A DNA stretch of 27,651 bases from DASUAS01 sp035763625 (GCA_035763625.1 DASUAS010000229.1:1-27651); one strand, 5' to 3'. Shown: positions 1 to 6,923, counted from the first letter of the stretch. The notes: generated by a model not told the origin, from the letters alone. Numbers and translations: made by a program.

Positions 1-108
1 CGCGGGGAGCACGGCGACCGCCATCGTGCGCACACGGAGGCACTGGTCGACGCGCTCGCCGCGTTCGCGCAGGAGCTCGATGCGGGCGAGCTCGGTCAGA
101 GCTCGTAG
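1..108 (+). CDS. C-terminal fragment of an unidentified protein
   Basis: Frame 1 is open from the window edge to a TAG at 106-108, giving 35 residues that end in ELGQSS. Third codon positions are almost all G or C, as in the real genes here, and the stretch LVDALAAFAQELDAG looks like a C-terminal amphipathic helix. It would converge on the PIG-L gene and overlap its 3' end by 13 bases, a normal arrangement in this compact genome. I do not recognise the family, and 35 residues are too few to assign a function. It could also be a chance open frame. Confidence 0.4.
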   Translation, partial: RGEHGDRHRAHTEALVDALAAFAQELDAGELGQSS

Positions 109-806
109 AGCTGGAACGACGCCGCGTACTCGCATCCCGCGAGCTCGCCCGACGCTCGCGCGTTCCCGCGCAGGAACGCGTCGGGATCGAAGTCGGTGCC
201 GAGACCGGCGAGGTACGCCGCGTGCTCGCGCAAGCTGGCGATCCCGACGTCGATGGTCTCGCCGACGTCGACGAAGTGCGTGGGCTGGGGTGCACCACCC
301 ATCGCCACCCGGCGCAAGCCGTTCCAGGGATCGCCGGCGTCGGTGAAGATCCAGCGGTTGCCCGCGTCGCGTGACGCGTCGAGCGCAGCCAGTCCGACGT
401 GGCGGTGATCGGCCATGTTGAAGCTCAGACCGCCCCACGTGTCGGTGTGGTTCATCGCGACGACGAGATCGGGGCGCGCCCGACGGATCGCGGCCGCGAG
501 GTCGCGCCGGAGCGGCAGCCCGTACTCGACGACCCCGTCGACGTGGCCCTCGAGGAACTCGACGCCCTCGACACCGACCACCGCGGCGCTGGCGCGCTCC
601 TCGGCCTCGCGCAGCGGCCCGACCTCGGACGGGTCCATCCCGTCGATGCCGGCCTCACCGCGCGTGACGAGCAGGTACGAGACGTGCTTGCCGGCGGCGG
701 TCCAGCACGCGATGGCGGCGGCCGCGCCGTACTCGAGGTCGTCGGGGTGCGCCACGATGCAGAGGGCGCGCTCCCAGTCGTCGGGGAACGGCAGCAGCGC
801 GGCCAC
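96..806 (-). CDS. PIG-L / LmbE family metal-dependent deacetylase
   Basis: This 236-residue protein belongs to the PIG-L (GlcNAc-PI de-N-acetylase, LmbE) superfamily. These are zinc-dependent amidases that remove acetyl groups from N-acetylglucosaminyl-type substrates; MshB of mycothiol synthesis is the best known actinobacterial member. The N-terminal motif AHPDD (residues 19-23) supplies the first metal ligands (H20, D23) and the general base. A second motif, MADHRHVG (131-138), supplies the third ligand, probably H134. Length is normal for the family. The GTG start follows directly on the TAG of the upstream HD-domain gene with no gap, so the two are probably one transcript and translationally linked. 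The substrate cannot be told from sequence. It lacks clear MshB-specific features, and LmbE-like proteins have many roles, so mycothiol is only one option. Confidence 0.85.
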   Translation of the reverse strand: MAALLPFPDDWERALCIVAHPDDLEYGAAAAIACWTAAGKHVSYLLVTRGEAGIDGMDPSEVGPLREAEERASAAVVGVEGVEFLEGHVDGVVEYGLPLRRDLAAAIRRARPDLVVAMNHTDTWGGLSFNMADHRHVGLAALDASRDAGNRWIFTDAGDPWNGLRRVAMGGAPQPTHFVDVGETIDVGIASLREHAAYLAGLGTDFDPDAFLRGNARASGELAGCEYAASFQLYEL

Positions 807-1355
807 CTAGAACGACTTGGGGGCGCCGAACGCCGCACGCACGCGCGCCTCGAAGTGCTCGAGCGGGAGCGTGTCGTACTCGGGGTCGAACGCCTGCTGG
901 TCCCATTCGTCGGCGAAGCGCGCCGCGAGCGCGTACGCGGGATGGCCCCGGTGCTGGTCGCGCGCGTCGGGGTCGGCGCCGAGGTGGGCGTAGTAGTGAC
1001 GGCCCTGGAAGTCCTGGTGGACCTGGATCATCCAGTGCACGTCGTCGCTCACGTAGGGCCGGAGGATCTCGGCGGAGATCCGCGGGTGGTTGGCGACGCT
1101 GATCGCCTTGCCGACGTCGTGGCAGAGGGCGGCGACGACCATCTCGTCGTCGGCGCCGGCGCGTTCGGCCCGCGTCGCGGTCTGCAGCGAGTGGGTGAGC
1201 TGGTCGACTGCGAACCCGTCGGTGATGCCTCCGAGGCTGCGGAGCATCCCCAACACGAACTCGGCCACGCGGGGCTGGTTGGTGAAGGTCTCCTGGACGA
1301 TCACACCCCACTGCTCGGCGGTGGACTCGTCCATGCGGGTGAAGGTCGAGGTCAT
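807..1355 (-). CDS. HD-domain protein, candidate mixed-valent di-iron oxygenase (MIOX/PhnZ-like)
   Basis: This 182-residue cytoplasmic protein is essentially one HD domain. Visible candidate metal ligands in order are H55 (LTHS), H79-D80 (CHDVGK), H90 (ANHP), H113 (QVHQDFQG) and D152 (DEWDQQ). That set of four His and two Asp matches the pattern of the two-iron HD oxygenases (myo-inositol oxygenase, PhnZ, TmpB). Lys83 follows HD as in the HDxGK of MIOX, where the lysine contacts substrate. The length is close to PhnZ and well short of MIOX. A hydrolytic phosphohydrolase remains possible, since HD domains with two metals also hydrolyse phosphoesters. The start is ATG at 1355. A downstream Met (1334) has no promoter or RBS support. 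It shares a short divergent promoter with the membrane protein at 1374 and is followed without a gap by the PIG-L deacetylase, which suggests a common pathway. Confidence 0.75.
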   Translation of the reverse strand: MTSTFTRMDESTAEQWGVIVQETFTNQPRVAEFVLGMLRSLGGITDGFAVDQLTHSLQTATRAERAGADDEMVVAALCHDVGKAISVANHPRISAEILRPYVSDDVHWMIQVHQDFQGRHYYAHLGADPDARDQHRGHPAYALAARFADEWDQQAFDPEYDTLPLEHFEARVRAAFGAPKSF

Positions 1356-1360
1356 CCACC

Positions 1361-1366
1361 TATTCT
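1361..1366 (+). promoter_or_regulatory. -10 element (TATTCT) of the 1374 gene
   Basis: TATTCT lies 7 nt before the GTG at 1374, the spacing expected if transcription starts at the first base of the start codon. It overlaps the opposite-strand -10 of the HD gene almost completely. Confidence 0.55.
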
Positions 1367-1367
1367 T
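1362..1367 (-). promoter_or_regulatory. -10-like element (AAGAAT) of the HD-domain gene
   Basis: Read on the minus strand, AAGAAT ends 6 nt before the ATG at 1355. The key A at position 2 and T at position 6 of the hexamer are kept. It is the reverse complement of the plus-strand -10, shifted by one base. Confidence 0.45.
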
Positions 1368-1373
1368 CCCGAC

Positions 1374-1805
1374 GTGAGGGATGAGCGCGCGATGTGGCTG
1401 GGGGCGGCGATTGCCGTCGTCGCCAGCCTCCTGCTCACGACCGTCGCCGCCGCGCTCGAGTCGAGCGTCAACGGTCCCGGGGCCCGCACCGTGGCGGCCC
1501 CGGTGCTCTGGGCGTTCGGCGGTGGGGTCGGGCTGACCCTCGGCGCGGTGGTGGCGTCGTGGCTGTCGCGCCGGGCCTGGCCGGGGATCTTCGCCGCCAT
1601 CGTCGGCGCCCTGCCGTACCTGGTGCTCGTCGTGCTCGGCTACAACAGCTCCGACCTGCGGGCCGAGGACCAGATCGTCGGCTCCCTCGTGGTCGTCGTG
1701 CTGCCCGGCCTGCTCGTGGCGATGGTGATCGCCTGGCTCACCGCGATCGTGGCGCGGGCGTTCGGTGGCCGGCGGGCCGGCAACCCGGAGCCGGTGTCGG
1801 GCTGA
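1374..1805 (+). CDS. Small four-helix integral membrane protein, function unknown
   Basis: The 143-residue product has four predicted transmembrane helices at about residues 7-28, 41-64, 69-90 and 101-125. Between helices 3 and 4 is a short polar loop (NSSDLRAEDQ). I recognise no catalytic motif and cannot name a family. Two starts are possible. I prefer GTG at 1374 because TATTCT stands 7 nt before it and it adds the charged leader VRDERA ahead of helix 1. ATG at 1392 would start inside the first helix. The gene is divergent from the HD-domain gene (18 bases between start codons). The stop is followed by typA 52 bases later, which has its own promoter-like element and RBS. Confidence 0.65.
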   Translation: MRDERAMWLGAAIAVVASLLLTTVAAALESSVNGPGARTVAAPVLWAFGGGVGLTLGAVVASWLSRRAWPGIFAAIVGALPYLVLVVLGYNSSDLRAEDQIVGSLVVVVLPGLLVAMVIAWLTAIVARAFGGRRAGNPEPVSG

Positions 1806-1819
1806 GCGTTCGACGCCGG

Positions 1820-1825
1820 TAGGAT
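1820..1825 (+). promoter_or_regulatory. -10-like element (TAGGAT) of typA
   Basis: TAGGAT lies 32 bases before the typA ATG, leaving a leader of about 25 nt that contains CGGAG (1846-1850) as Shine-Dalgarno sequence. It is one of the few operon heads here that looks leadered. No clear -35 is seen. Confidence 0.35.
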
Positions 1826-1857
1826 CTTCCCTCCCCCTGCACGTCCGGAGCCCCCGC

Positions 1858-3717
1858 ATGTCCACGCGCGAACTGCGCAACGTCGCCATCGTCGCCCACG
1901 TCGACCACGGCAAGACCACCCTCGTCGACGCCATGCTCCGCCAGACCGGTGCGTTCCGCGCCAACCAGGAGGTCGCGGACCGGGTCATGGACTCGATGGA
2001 CCTCGAGCGCGAGAAGGGCATCACCATCCTGGCCAAGAACACCGCGGTGCGCTACGGCGACACGAAGATCAACATCATCGACACGCCCGGCCACGCCGAC
2101 TTCGGCGGTGAGGTCGAGCGCGGCCTCACCATGGTCGACGGCGTGCTGCTGCTCGTCGACGCCAGCGAGGGCCCGCTCCCGCAGACGCGGTTCGTGCTGC
2201 GCAAGACCCTCGAAGCGCGCCTCCCGGTGATCCTGGTCGTCAACAAGGTCGACCGCAGCGACGCCCGCGTCGCCGAGGTGGTGCACGAGGTGGAGGAGCT
2301 GTTCCTCGACCTCGACGCCGACGAGCACCAGATCGACTTCCCGATCGTCTACTGCAACGCCCGGGCCGGCCGGGCGTCGCTCGACGCCGACGATCCCGAG
2401 CTCACCGCGGGAACCGCAGGCGGCTCCGACGGGCTCAAACCCCTGTTCGAGACGCTGCTCGACCACATCCCCGCACCCGAGCACGACCCGTCGCATCCGC
2501 TGCAGGCGTTGGTGACCAACCTCGACGCGTCGCCCTACGTGGGGCGCATCGCGCTGTGCCGGGTGCGCCACGGCACGCTGCGCAAGGGCCAGCCCGTCGC
2601 GTGGTGCCGCGCCGACGGCTCGATCGAGACCGTGCGCATCACCGAGCTCTACGTCACCGAGGCCCTCGACCGGGTCGACGCCGACGAGGTCGGGCCGGGC
2701 GAGATCATGGCCATCGCCGGCCTCGCGGACGTGACCATCGGCGAGACCCTCACCGACCCCGACGACCCGCGGCCGTTGCCGGTCATCCACGTCGACGACC
2801 CGAGCCTCTCGATGACGATCGGCATCAACACCTCGCCGCTCGCGGGGCAGGACGGCGCCAAGCTCACCGCCCGCCAGGTGAAGGCGCGCCTCGACGCCGA
2901 GCTGATCGGCAACGTCTCGCTGCGCGTGCTCCCCACCGACCGCCCCGACGCGTGGGAGGTGCAGGGCCGCGGCGAGCTGCAGCTCGCGGTGCTGGTCGAG
3001 ATGATGCGGCGCGAAGGCTTCGAGCTCACCGTCGGGAAGCCCGAGGTCGTCACGCGCGAGGTGAACGGCAAGGTGCACGAGCCGGTCGAGCACGTGACCA
3101 TCGACGTCCCCGAGGACTACCTCGGCGTGGTCACGCAGATGCTCGCGCTGCGCAAGGGCCGCATGGAGCAGATGGTGAACCACGGCACCGGGTGGGTGCG
3201 CATGGAGTACCTCGTACCCGCGCGCGGGCTCATCGGGTTCCGCACCGAGTTCATGACCGAGACCCGCGGCACCGGCATGCTGCACCACGTGTTCGACCGC
3301 TACGAGCCGTGGCACGGTGCGCTCCGCACCCGTCCCACCGGCTCACTCGTGTCCGACCGCCGCGGCCTCACCAACACGTTCGCGTTGATGAACCTCCAGG
3401 AACGCGGGCAGATGCTCGTGGGTCCGGGCGTCGAGGTCTACGAGGGGATGATCGTGGGGGAGAACGCCCGCTCCGAGGAGATGGACGTGAACCCCATCAA
3501 GGAGAAGAAGCTCACCAACATGCGGGCCGCGGGCTCCGACAACACCGAGCGCCTGGTGCCGCCGCGACCGATGTCGCTCGAGCAGGCGCTCGAGTTCATC
3601 GCCGACGACGAGTGCGTCGAGGTCACGCCCGACAACATCCGTCTCCGCAAGGTCGTGCTCGACCAGGCGATCCGGGGTCGTGCCCGCGCCAACGCCAAGC
3701 ACGCGACCCGGGGTTGA
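1858..3717 (+). CDS. typA: Ribosome-associated translational GTPase TypA/BipA
   Basis: The 619-residue protein is an EF-G-like GTPase of the TypA/BipA family, which binds 70S ribosomes and supports late steps of 50S assembly and growth under stress or cold. GTPase motifs are complete: G1 AHVDHGKT (13-20), the switch sequence EKGIT (52-56), G3 DTPGHAD (75-81) and G4 NKVD (129-132). EF-Tu-like domain 2, EF-G-like domains III and V, and the BipA-specific C-terminal domain follow (VQGRGELQLAVLVEMMRREG, GRMEQM, RGLIGFRTEF, LTNMRAAGSD). Length is normal. ATG at 1858 is supported by an upstream CGGAG and by the family N-terminus beginning just before G1. The gene appears monocistronic and converges with the minus-strand SRPBCC-like gene after only three bases. 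Confidence 0.97.
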   Translation: MSTRELRNVAIVAHVDHGKTTLVDAMLRQTGAFRANQEVADRVMDSMDLEREKGITILAKNTAVRYGDTKINIIDTPGHADFGGEVERGLTMVDGVLLLVDASEGPLPQTRFVLRKTLEARLPVILVVNKVDRSDARVAEVVHEVEELFLDLDADEHQIDFPIVYCNARAGRASLDADDPELTAGTAGGSDGLKPLFETLLDHIPAPEHDPSHPLQALVTNLDASPYVGRIALCRVRHGTLRKGQPVAWCRADGSIETVRITELYVTEALDRVDADEVGPGEIMAIAGLADVTIGETLTDPDDPRPLPVIHVDDPSLSMTIGINTSPLAGQDGAKLTARQVKARLDAELIGNVSLRVLPTDRPDAWEVQGRGELQLAVLVEMMRREGFELTVGKPEVVTREVNGKVHEPVEHVTIDVPEDYLGVVTQMLALRKGRMEQMVNHGTGWVRMEYLVPARGLIGFRTEFMTETRGTGMLHHVFDRYEPWHGALRTRPTGSLVSDRRGLTNTFALMNLQERGQMLVGPGVEVYEGMIVGENARSEEMDVNPIKEKKLTNMRAAGSDNTERLVPPRPMSLEQALEFIADDECVEVTPDNIRLRKVVLDQAIRGRARANAKHATRG

Positions 3718-3720
3718 CGG

Positions 3721-4308
3721 CTACCCGTCGCCGTGCTCCGCGTGCTCGCGGATGGTGTGCACGGTGGCACGCAGGATGTGCGCCACGAACGGCCGCACGA
3801 GCCGCCAGTAGCGCAGGAACCGGCGTCGTGACGCCGGGTCGGTCGTCGCGGTGCGGCACTCGTAGGTGAGGAGCGACGAGGCCTGACCGTAGGGCGTGAC
3901 CACGAACGCCGCGGCGATCTTGCCCCATCCCGGTTCGCGAAAGGCCTCGAACTGGTCGCGGGCGACGTCGCGCCATTCGATCGCAGGCTGCCAGAACTTC
4001 CCGATCGCGCCGAAGACGAGCTCGTGGTCCTCCTGCTCGCCGAGCACCAGCCATCCCGGCAGCGGATCGCCCTGCGAGAGCACCAGGCGCGCCGGCGGTA
4101 CCGAAGGACGGCGACCGAGACGCTCGGGCACCCCCCGTGCCCACATGGCGGCGTCGAGCAGCGGCGTGCTGACGCTGAGGAAGTCGAGCTCGATCGCGGC
4201 CCGGTAGGTGGCGGACGGTTCCTTGCGCACGATCACGTGCGCGGCCACCGCCGCGTCGGGCTCGGGCATGACCGCGTCGATCAGCAGCGGTGCTCCCTCG
4301 TGCGTCAC
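3721..4308 (-). CDS. SRPBCC-like conserved hypothetical protein
   Basis: This is a 195-residue soluble protein with no transmembrane segment or signal peptide. The order of segments (LPGWLVLGEQEDHELVFGAI, then IEWRDV, PGWGKIAAAF, LLTYECRTATTD and a long C-terminal helix containing RRRFLRYWRLVRPF) resembles START/SRPBCC (polyketide-cyclase-like) proteins. In that fold a curved sheet and a long C-terminal helix enclose a hydrophobic pocket. The ligand is unknown. The GTG start overlaps the TGA of the flavodoxin-like gene as GTGA, so the two are translationally coupled. That pairing could mean a redox or lipid-related role, but this is inference. Confidence 0.65.
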   Translation of the reverse strand: MTHEGAPLLIDAVMPEPDAAVAAHVIVRKEPSATYRAAIELDFLSVSTPLLDAAMWARGVPERLGRRPSVPPARLVLSQGDPLPGWLVLGEQEDHELVFGAIGKFWQPAIEWRDVARDQFEAFREPGWGKIAAAFVVTPYGQASSLLTYECRTATTDPASRRRFLRYWRLVRPFVAHILRATVHTIREHAEHGDG

Positions 4309-4664
4309 GCGAGCTCTCCGAGGTCGACCACCCGGTGCACGTCGTCGGCGAACTGCTCGACCGCGTCCCGGTCGGTGTACTCGTAGTCGTGGCTGGTGTC
4401 GAGGTCGCCGCCCTCTCGGCGGACGATCGCCTCCTCGTGCGTCTCGAGGTAGCGGATGAGGGTGCGGCTGTGCTTGACCGCGTGGATCGGATCACCGACG
4501 ACGATCCCGTCGCAGCCCTCCGGCGGAGGCGCGTGCTCGACCTCGTGGAGGTCGACGGCGTCGCCGTGCCGCCGCAACGTGGAGGCGATGCGCTCGGCGA
4601 TCCTGGCGGTCTGCCCCTCGGAGGTGTGGTACACGACGAGGATCTTCGGCGGGTTCGTGGCCAT
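4305..4664 (-). CDS. Flavodoxin-like protein, apparently missing its middle third
   Basis: The 119-residue product starts as a HemG-type flavodoxin: KILVVYHTSEGQTA (7-20) is the FMN phosphate loop and IVVGDPIHAVKHSR (54-67) the second flavin-contacting region. The end, GGDLDTSHDYEYTDRDAV (85-102), matches the C-terminal signature of the same family. Full-length relatives run about 170-190 residues. The expected central part, with the FSV strand and the third flavin loop, is absent, and the sequence goes directly from THEEAIVRR to GGDLDTS. The reading frame is intact across the join (about 4410-4430). It is either an in-frame deletion derivative or a genuine short form. The start is ATG at 4664 with the weak -10-like CATCAT 6 nt upstream. 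It is divergent from heme A synthase and coupled by GTGA to the SRPBCC-like gene. Confidence 0.7.
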   Translation of the reverse strand: MATNPPKILVVYHTSEGQTARIAERIASTLRRHGDAVDLHEVEHAPPPEGCDGIVVGDPIHAVKHSRTLIRYLETHEEAIVRREGGDLDTSHDYEYTDRDAVEQFADDVHRVVDLGELA

Positions 4665-4670
4665 ACCGAG

Positions 4671-4676
4671 ATGATG
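4671..4676 (-). promoter_or_regulatory. Weak -10-like element (CATCAT) of the flavodoxin-like gene
   Basis: CATCAT ends 6 nt before the ATG at 4664. It keeps A2 and T6 of a -10 hexamer but lacks T1. The position fits the leaderless pattern of the window. Confidence 0.3.
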
Positions 4677-4762
4677 CCCGCGCGCGTGTTCCGGGTGAGG
4701 ACCACGAACCGTCAGGACAATTGCTCCTCGGTCCCGCATCGCCGGATCCCGCAGCCCGTCGG

Positions 4763-4768
4763 TACCAT
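4763..4768 (+). promoter_or_regulatory. -10 element (TACCAT) of ctaA
   Basis: TACCAT lies 8 nt before the ATG at 4777, with no Shine-Dalgarno sequence between. This suggests a leaderless mRNA. No -35 is recognisable. Confidence 0.55.
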
Positions 4769-4776
4769 CGGCGAAC

Positions 4777-5718
4777 ATGCGAGTGCCGCACCTGAGTCCG
4801 CTCGCCTACCGGCGGATCACCATCGTGGCGGCCGTGCTGCTCGGGATCATCATCGTCACCGGTGCCGCGGTCCGACTGACGAGCTCGGGACTCGGCTGTC
4901 CCGTCGGGGTGAGCTGCCCGCAGAGCCAGCTGCAGGCGCACGGGCCGGCGAGCGAGCACGCCACCATCGAGCATCTCAACCGGTTGTTCACCGGGCTCGT
5001 GTCGGTCGCGGTGATCCTCTCGGTGCTGGGCAGCCTCGTGCGCACGCCACGACGACGCGACCTCGTCTGGCTCTCGTGGGGTCTCGTCGCCGGGGTGTTC
5101 GCGCAGGCGGTGCTGGGCCAGCTCACGGTCGCGTTCGACCTCAAGCCCGGCTTCGTGATGGCGCACTTCCTCGTGTCGATCCTGCTCCTCACCGACGCGC
5201 TCGTGCTCGTGCGCCGGTCCGGTCAACCGGACGGTCCCGCCCACGCGATCGTCAGCGCGCGCACCGTGCTGCTCGGACGCGTGCTCGTCGGACTGGCGAC
5301 GCTCGTGCTCTTCACCGGGACCGTCGTGACCGGCGCGGGTCCGCACAGCGGCGGCGGCAAGCACCAGAACGTCGCGCGCCTCGACATCAAGCTCGAGAAC
5401 GCTGCGCGCATCCACAGCGGACTGGTGTGGATCTTCCTCGCCGCGGTGCTCGTGATGGTGTGGCTCCTGCGCCGCGACCGCGCGTCGCGAGGGATGCAGC
5501 AACGGATCACCGTGCTGCTCGTGCTGATCGTCGCGCAGGGCGCGATCGGCTACATCCAGTACTTCAACGACATCCCCGCGTTCCTCGTCGGCATCCACGT
5601 CGCCGGCGCGGCTCTGGTGTGGACGGCGACGATGATGCTGCTGCTCGGCATGTACGAGCACGAACCGATGAAAGCCTCCGCAGGACACGACGACACGCCG
5701 CTGCTTGCACGGGCGTGA
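4777..5718 (+). CDS. ctaA: Heme A synthase (CtaA/COX15)
   Basis: The 313-residue membrane protein oxidises the C8 methyl group of heme O to the formyl group of heme A, the cofactor of aa3-type cytochrome c oxidases. About eight transmembrane helices are visible, with the internal duplication typical of the family. Conserved histidines expected to bind heme are H66 (EHLNR), H130, H213 (IHSGLVW) and H274 (IHVAG). The loop GLGCPVGVSCP holds a cysteine pair (C41, C47) like that of Bacillus CtaA, placed on the outer face. Length is typical. The partner gene ctaB is elsewhere in this window (start 16753, minus strand), so the pathway is split between two transcripts. The ATG start is fixed by the adjacent TACCAT. 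Confidence 0.93.
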   Translation: MRVPHLSPLAYRRITIVAAVLLGIIIVTGAAVRLTSSGLGCPVGVSCPQSQLQAHGPASEHATIEHLNRLFTGLVSVAVILSVLGSLVRTPRRRDLVWLSWGLVAGVFAQAVLGQLTVAFDLKPGFVMAHFLVSILLLTDALVLVRRSGQPDGPAHAIVSARTVLLGRVLVGLATLVLFTGTVVTGAGPHSGGGKHQNVARLDIKLENAARIHSGLVWIFLAAVLVMVWLLRRDRASRGMQQRITVLLVLIVAQGAIGYIQYFNDIPAFLVGIHVAGAALVWTATMMLLLGMYEHEPMKASAGHDDTPLLARA

Positions 5719-5727
5719 TCCCGTCGC

Positions 5728-5733
5728 GAAGCT
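5728..5733 (+). promoter_or_regulatory. Weak -10-like element (GAAGCT) of the SRPBCC remnant
   Basis: GAAGCT stands 6 nt before the GTG at 5740. A2 and T6 fit a -10, T1 does not. It may be a decayed promoter. Confidence 0.25.
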
Positions 5734-5739
5734 GGTGCG

Positions 5740-5925
5740 GTGCCGTCGCCGTTCCGCTTCGACCGGTCGTGGCACTTCGAGGTCATGCCGGCCGAGCTCT
5801 GGGCGACGCTCTCCCGCACCGACCGACCGGCGATGGCGTGGGCCCACGACCGCATCGTCGAACGCGGGCTCGTGCAATTCGAAGGGCACGCGCTCCTCGA
5901 GCGCGAGCGCGACCGCTCGGGCTGA
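5740..5925 (+). pseudogene. Collapsed SRPBCC-family gene (N- and C-terminal ends joined)
   Basis: A 61-residue frame begins GTG at 5740. Residues 4-27 (PFRFDRS, then LWATLSRTD) look like the first strand and helix of a polyketide-cyclase/SRPBCC protein, and residues 29-51 (RPAMAWAHDRIVERGLVQFE) look like its last helix. The roughly 90-110 residues of sheet and pocket that should separate them are missing. The join falls in the repetitive stretch ACCGACCGACCGG (5818-5830), where slippage or a short-homology deletion could have occurred, and the frame is preserved. I read it as a deletion remnant. A real miniprotein cannot be excluded. It lies between ctaA and the convergent desaturase gene. 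Confidence 0.5.
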
Positions 5926-5939
5926 CGCGCGACGAACGG

Positions 5940-6845
5940 TCAGGCGGTGGCGGGACGGGGCGCCAGGCGCGACTTCATGCGCTTGGCGACGTTGCCCACC
6001 TTCTCGACGTGCTTCACCAGGCGCTCGCGCGCCTGCTCCGCCGCCGCCTTCAGGTTCTGCAGCTGCTCGACACGCCAGTGCTTGAACAGCACGGGGACGA
6101 GGATCTGGTCGTGGTGCGACGCGAAGTCGTACACGCCGGCATCGGCGATGACGCGCGCGTGCGTCTTGAAGTCTTCGATCCCGGCACCGGGCATCTCGAA
6201 CGTGCGCACCTGACGTTCGATCGCCGCGACCATGCCCGACGGATCGATCTCGAGCGCGGCCGACACGAGGTCGCGGTAGAAGAGGTGGTGCAGGTTCTCG
6301 TCGGCGGCGACGCGGGTCATGATCGCGGCGCCGGCCGGGTCGTTGAGCAGCTTGCCGGTGTTGCGGTGCGAGATGCGCGTGGCGAGCTCCTGCAACGCGA
6401 CGTAGACGATGCCGTCGGCGATGCTGTCGGGGTCGGGCACCTGACCCGTCGACACCTGACGCATGCGGGCGCGCTCGAGCGCGCGCATGTCGACCGAGCG
6501 CGTGACGGCCAGGTAGTCGCGGATCACGATCGCGTGGCGACCCTCTTCGGCGGTCCAACGACGGTTCCACTCGCCCCACACGTCGTCGTTGCCGAACTTG
6601 CCGTTGATCTGGCGGTAGTAGTGCGGGAGGTTGTCCTCGGTGAGGATGTTGAGGAACAGCGCGCTGCGCGCGCCGTCGCACAGCTTCATCGTGTCGGGGT
6701 CCCAGACCTCGTCGGCGACGTAGTCGCGGCCGCGGCTCCACGGCACGAGCTCGTGCGGGAACCACTCCTTGGCCGTGCTCATGTGGCGTTCGAAGAGCTT
6801 GACCGCGGTGGGCTGCAACTCGGCCATCAGCTGCGCGTCGTGCAC
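5940..6845 (-). CDS. Acyl-ACP desaturase (ferritin-like di-iron, DesA type)
   Basis: The 301-residue soluble protein belongs to the acyl-ACP (stearoyl-ACP) desaturase family, which uses O2, reduced ferredoxin and a di-iron centre to introduce a double bond into acyl carrier protein-bound fatty acids. The ligand set is complete: E70 (TEDN), E101 and H104 (EEGRH), E153 (QELATR), E183 and H186 (ENLHH). The length sits between mycobacterial DesA2 and DesA1. I place the start at GTG 6845 because TACCCT lies 7 nt upstream and the protein then begins directly before the family N-terminal helix. The frame stays open further upstream with no support. The C-terminus is lysine-rich. The gene stands alone, convergent with the SRPBCC remnant and divergent from the exonuclease gene. 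Confidence 0.9.
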   Translation of the reverse strand: MHDAQLMAELQPTAVKLFERHMSTAKEWFPHELVPWSRGRDYVADEVWDPDTMKLCDGARSALFLNILTEDNLPHYYRQINGKFGNDDVWGEWNRRWTAEEGRHAIVIRDYLAVTRSVDMRALERARMRQVSTGQVPDPDSIADGIVYVALQELATRISHRNTGKLLNDPAGAAIMTRVAADENLHHLFYRDLVSAALEIDPSGMVAAIERQVRTFEMPGAGIEDFKTHARVIADAGVYDFASHHDQILVPVLFKHWRVEQLQNLKAAAEQARERLVKHVEKVGNVAKRMKSRLAPRPATA

Positions 6846-6852
6846 GGGGACG

Positions 6853-6858
6853 AGGGTA
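6853..6858 (-). promoter_or_regulatory. -10 element (TACCCT) of the desaturase gene
   Basis: On the minus strand TACCCT ends 7 nt before the GTG at 6845, with no Shine-Dalgarno sequence between. It decides the start codon. Confidence 0.55.
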
Positions 6859-6911
6859 GCCCGCCTACCTGTCGATAGGGACATCATGTCTCGGCCTCCT
6901 CTCAGGTGTGC

Positions 6912-6917
6912 GAGGCT
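6912..6917 (+). promoter_or_regulatory. -10-like element (GAGGCT) of the exonuclease gene
   Basis: GAGGCT lies 6 nt before the ATG at 6924. A2 and T6 fit, T1 is G. Confidence 0.35.
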
Positions 6918-6923
6918 CCCGCC

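Noticed and set aside
96..1355. An inositol or mycothiol pathway for the HD/PIG-L pair
   Set aside because: MIOX and MshB would fit the names, but the HD protein is PhnZ-sized and no inositol or mycothiol genes are nearby.
1392..1394. ATG as start of the four-helix membrane protein
   Set aside because: GTG 1374 has a correctly spaced -10 and adds a polar leader; ATG 1392 has neither and would start inside helix 1.
399..1805. Long open frames opposite the real genes (for example 399-1805 or 1738-3315)
   Set aside because: High GC makes opposite frames open; they are rich in Arg, Pro and Val repeats without domains and lie over clear genes.
4410..4430. A frameshift as explanation for the short flavodoxin
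   Set aside because: No other frame contains the missing central segment around the join, so the sequence is absent rather than shifted.
4718..4723. CAATTG flanked by AGGA and TCCT as an operator between ctaA and the flavodoxin-like gene
   Set aside because: The arms are only four bases and the symmetry is offset by one base; it is far from both -10 elements.
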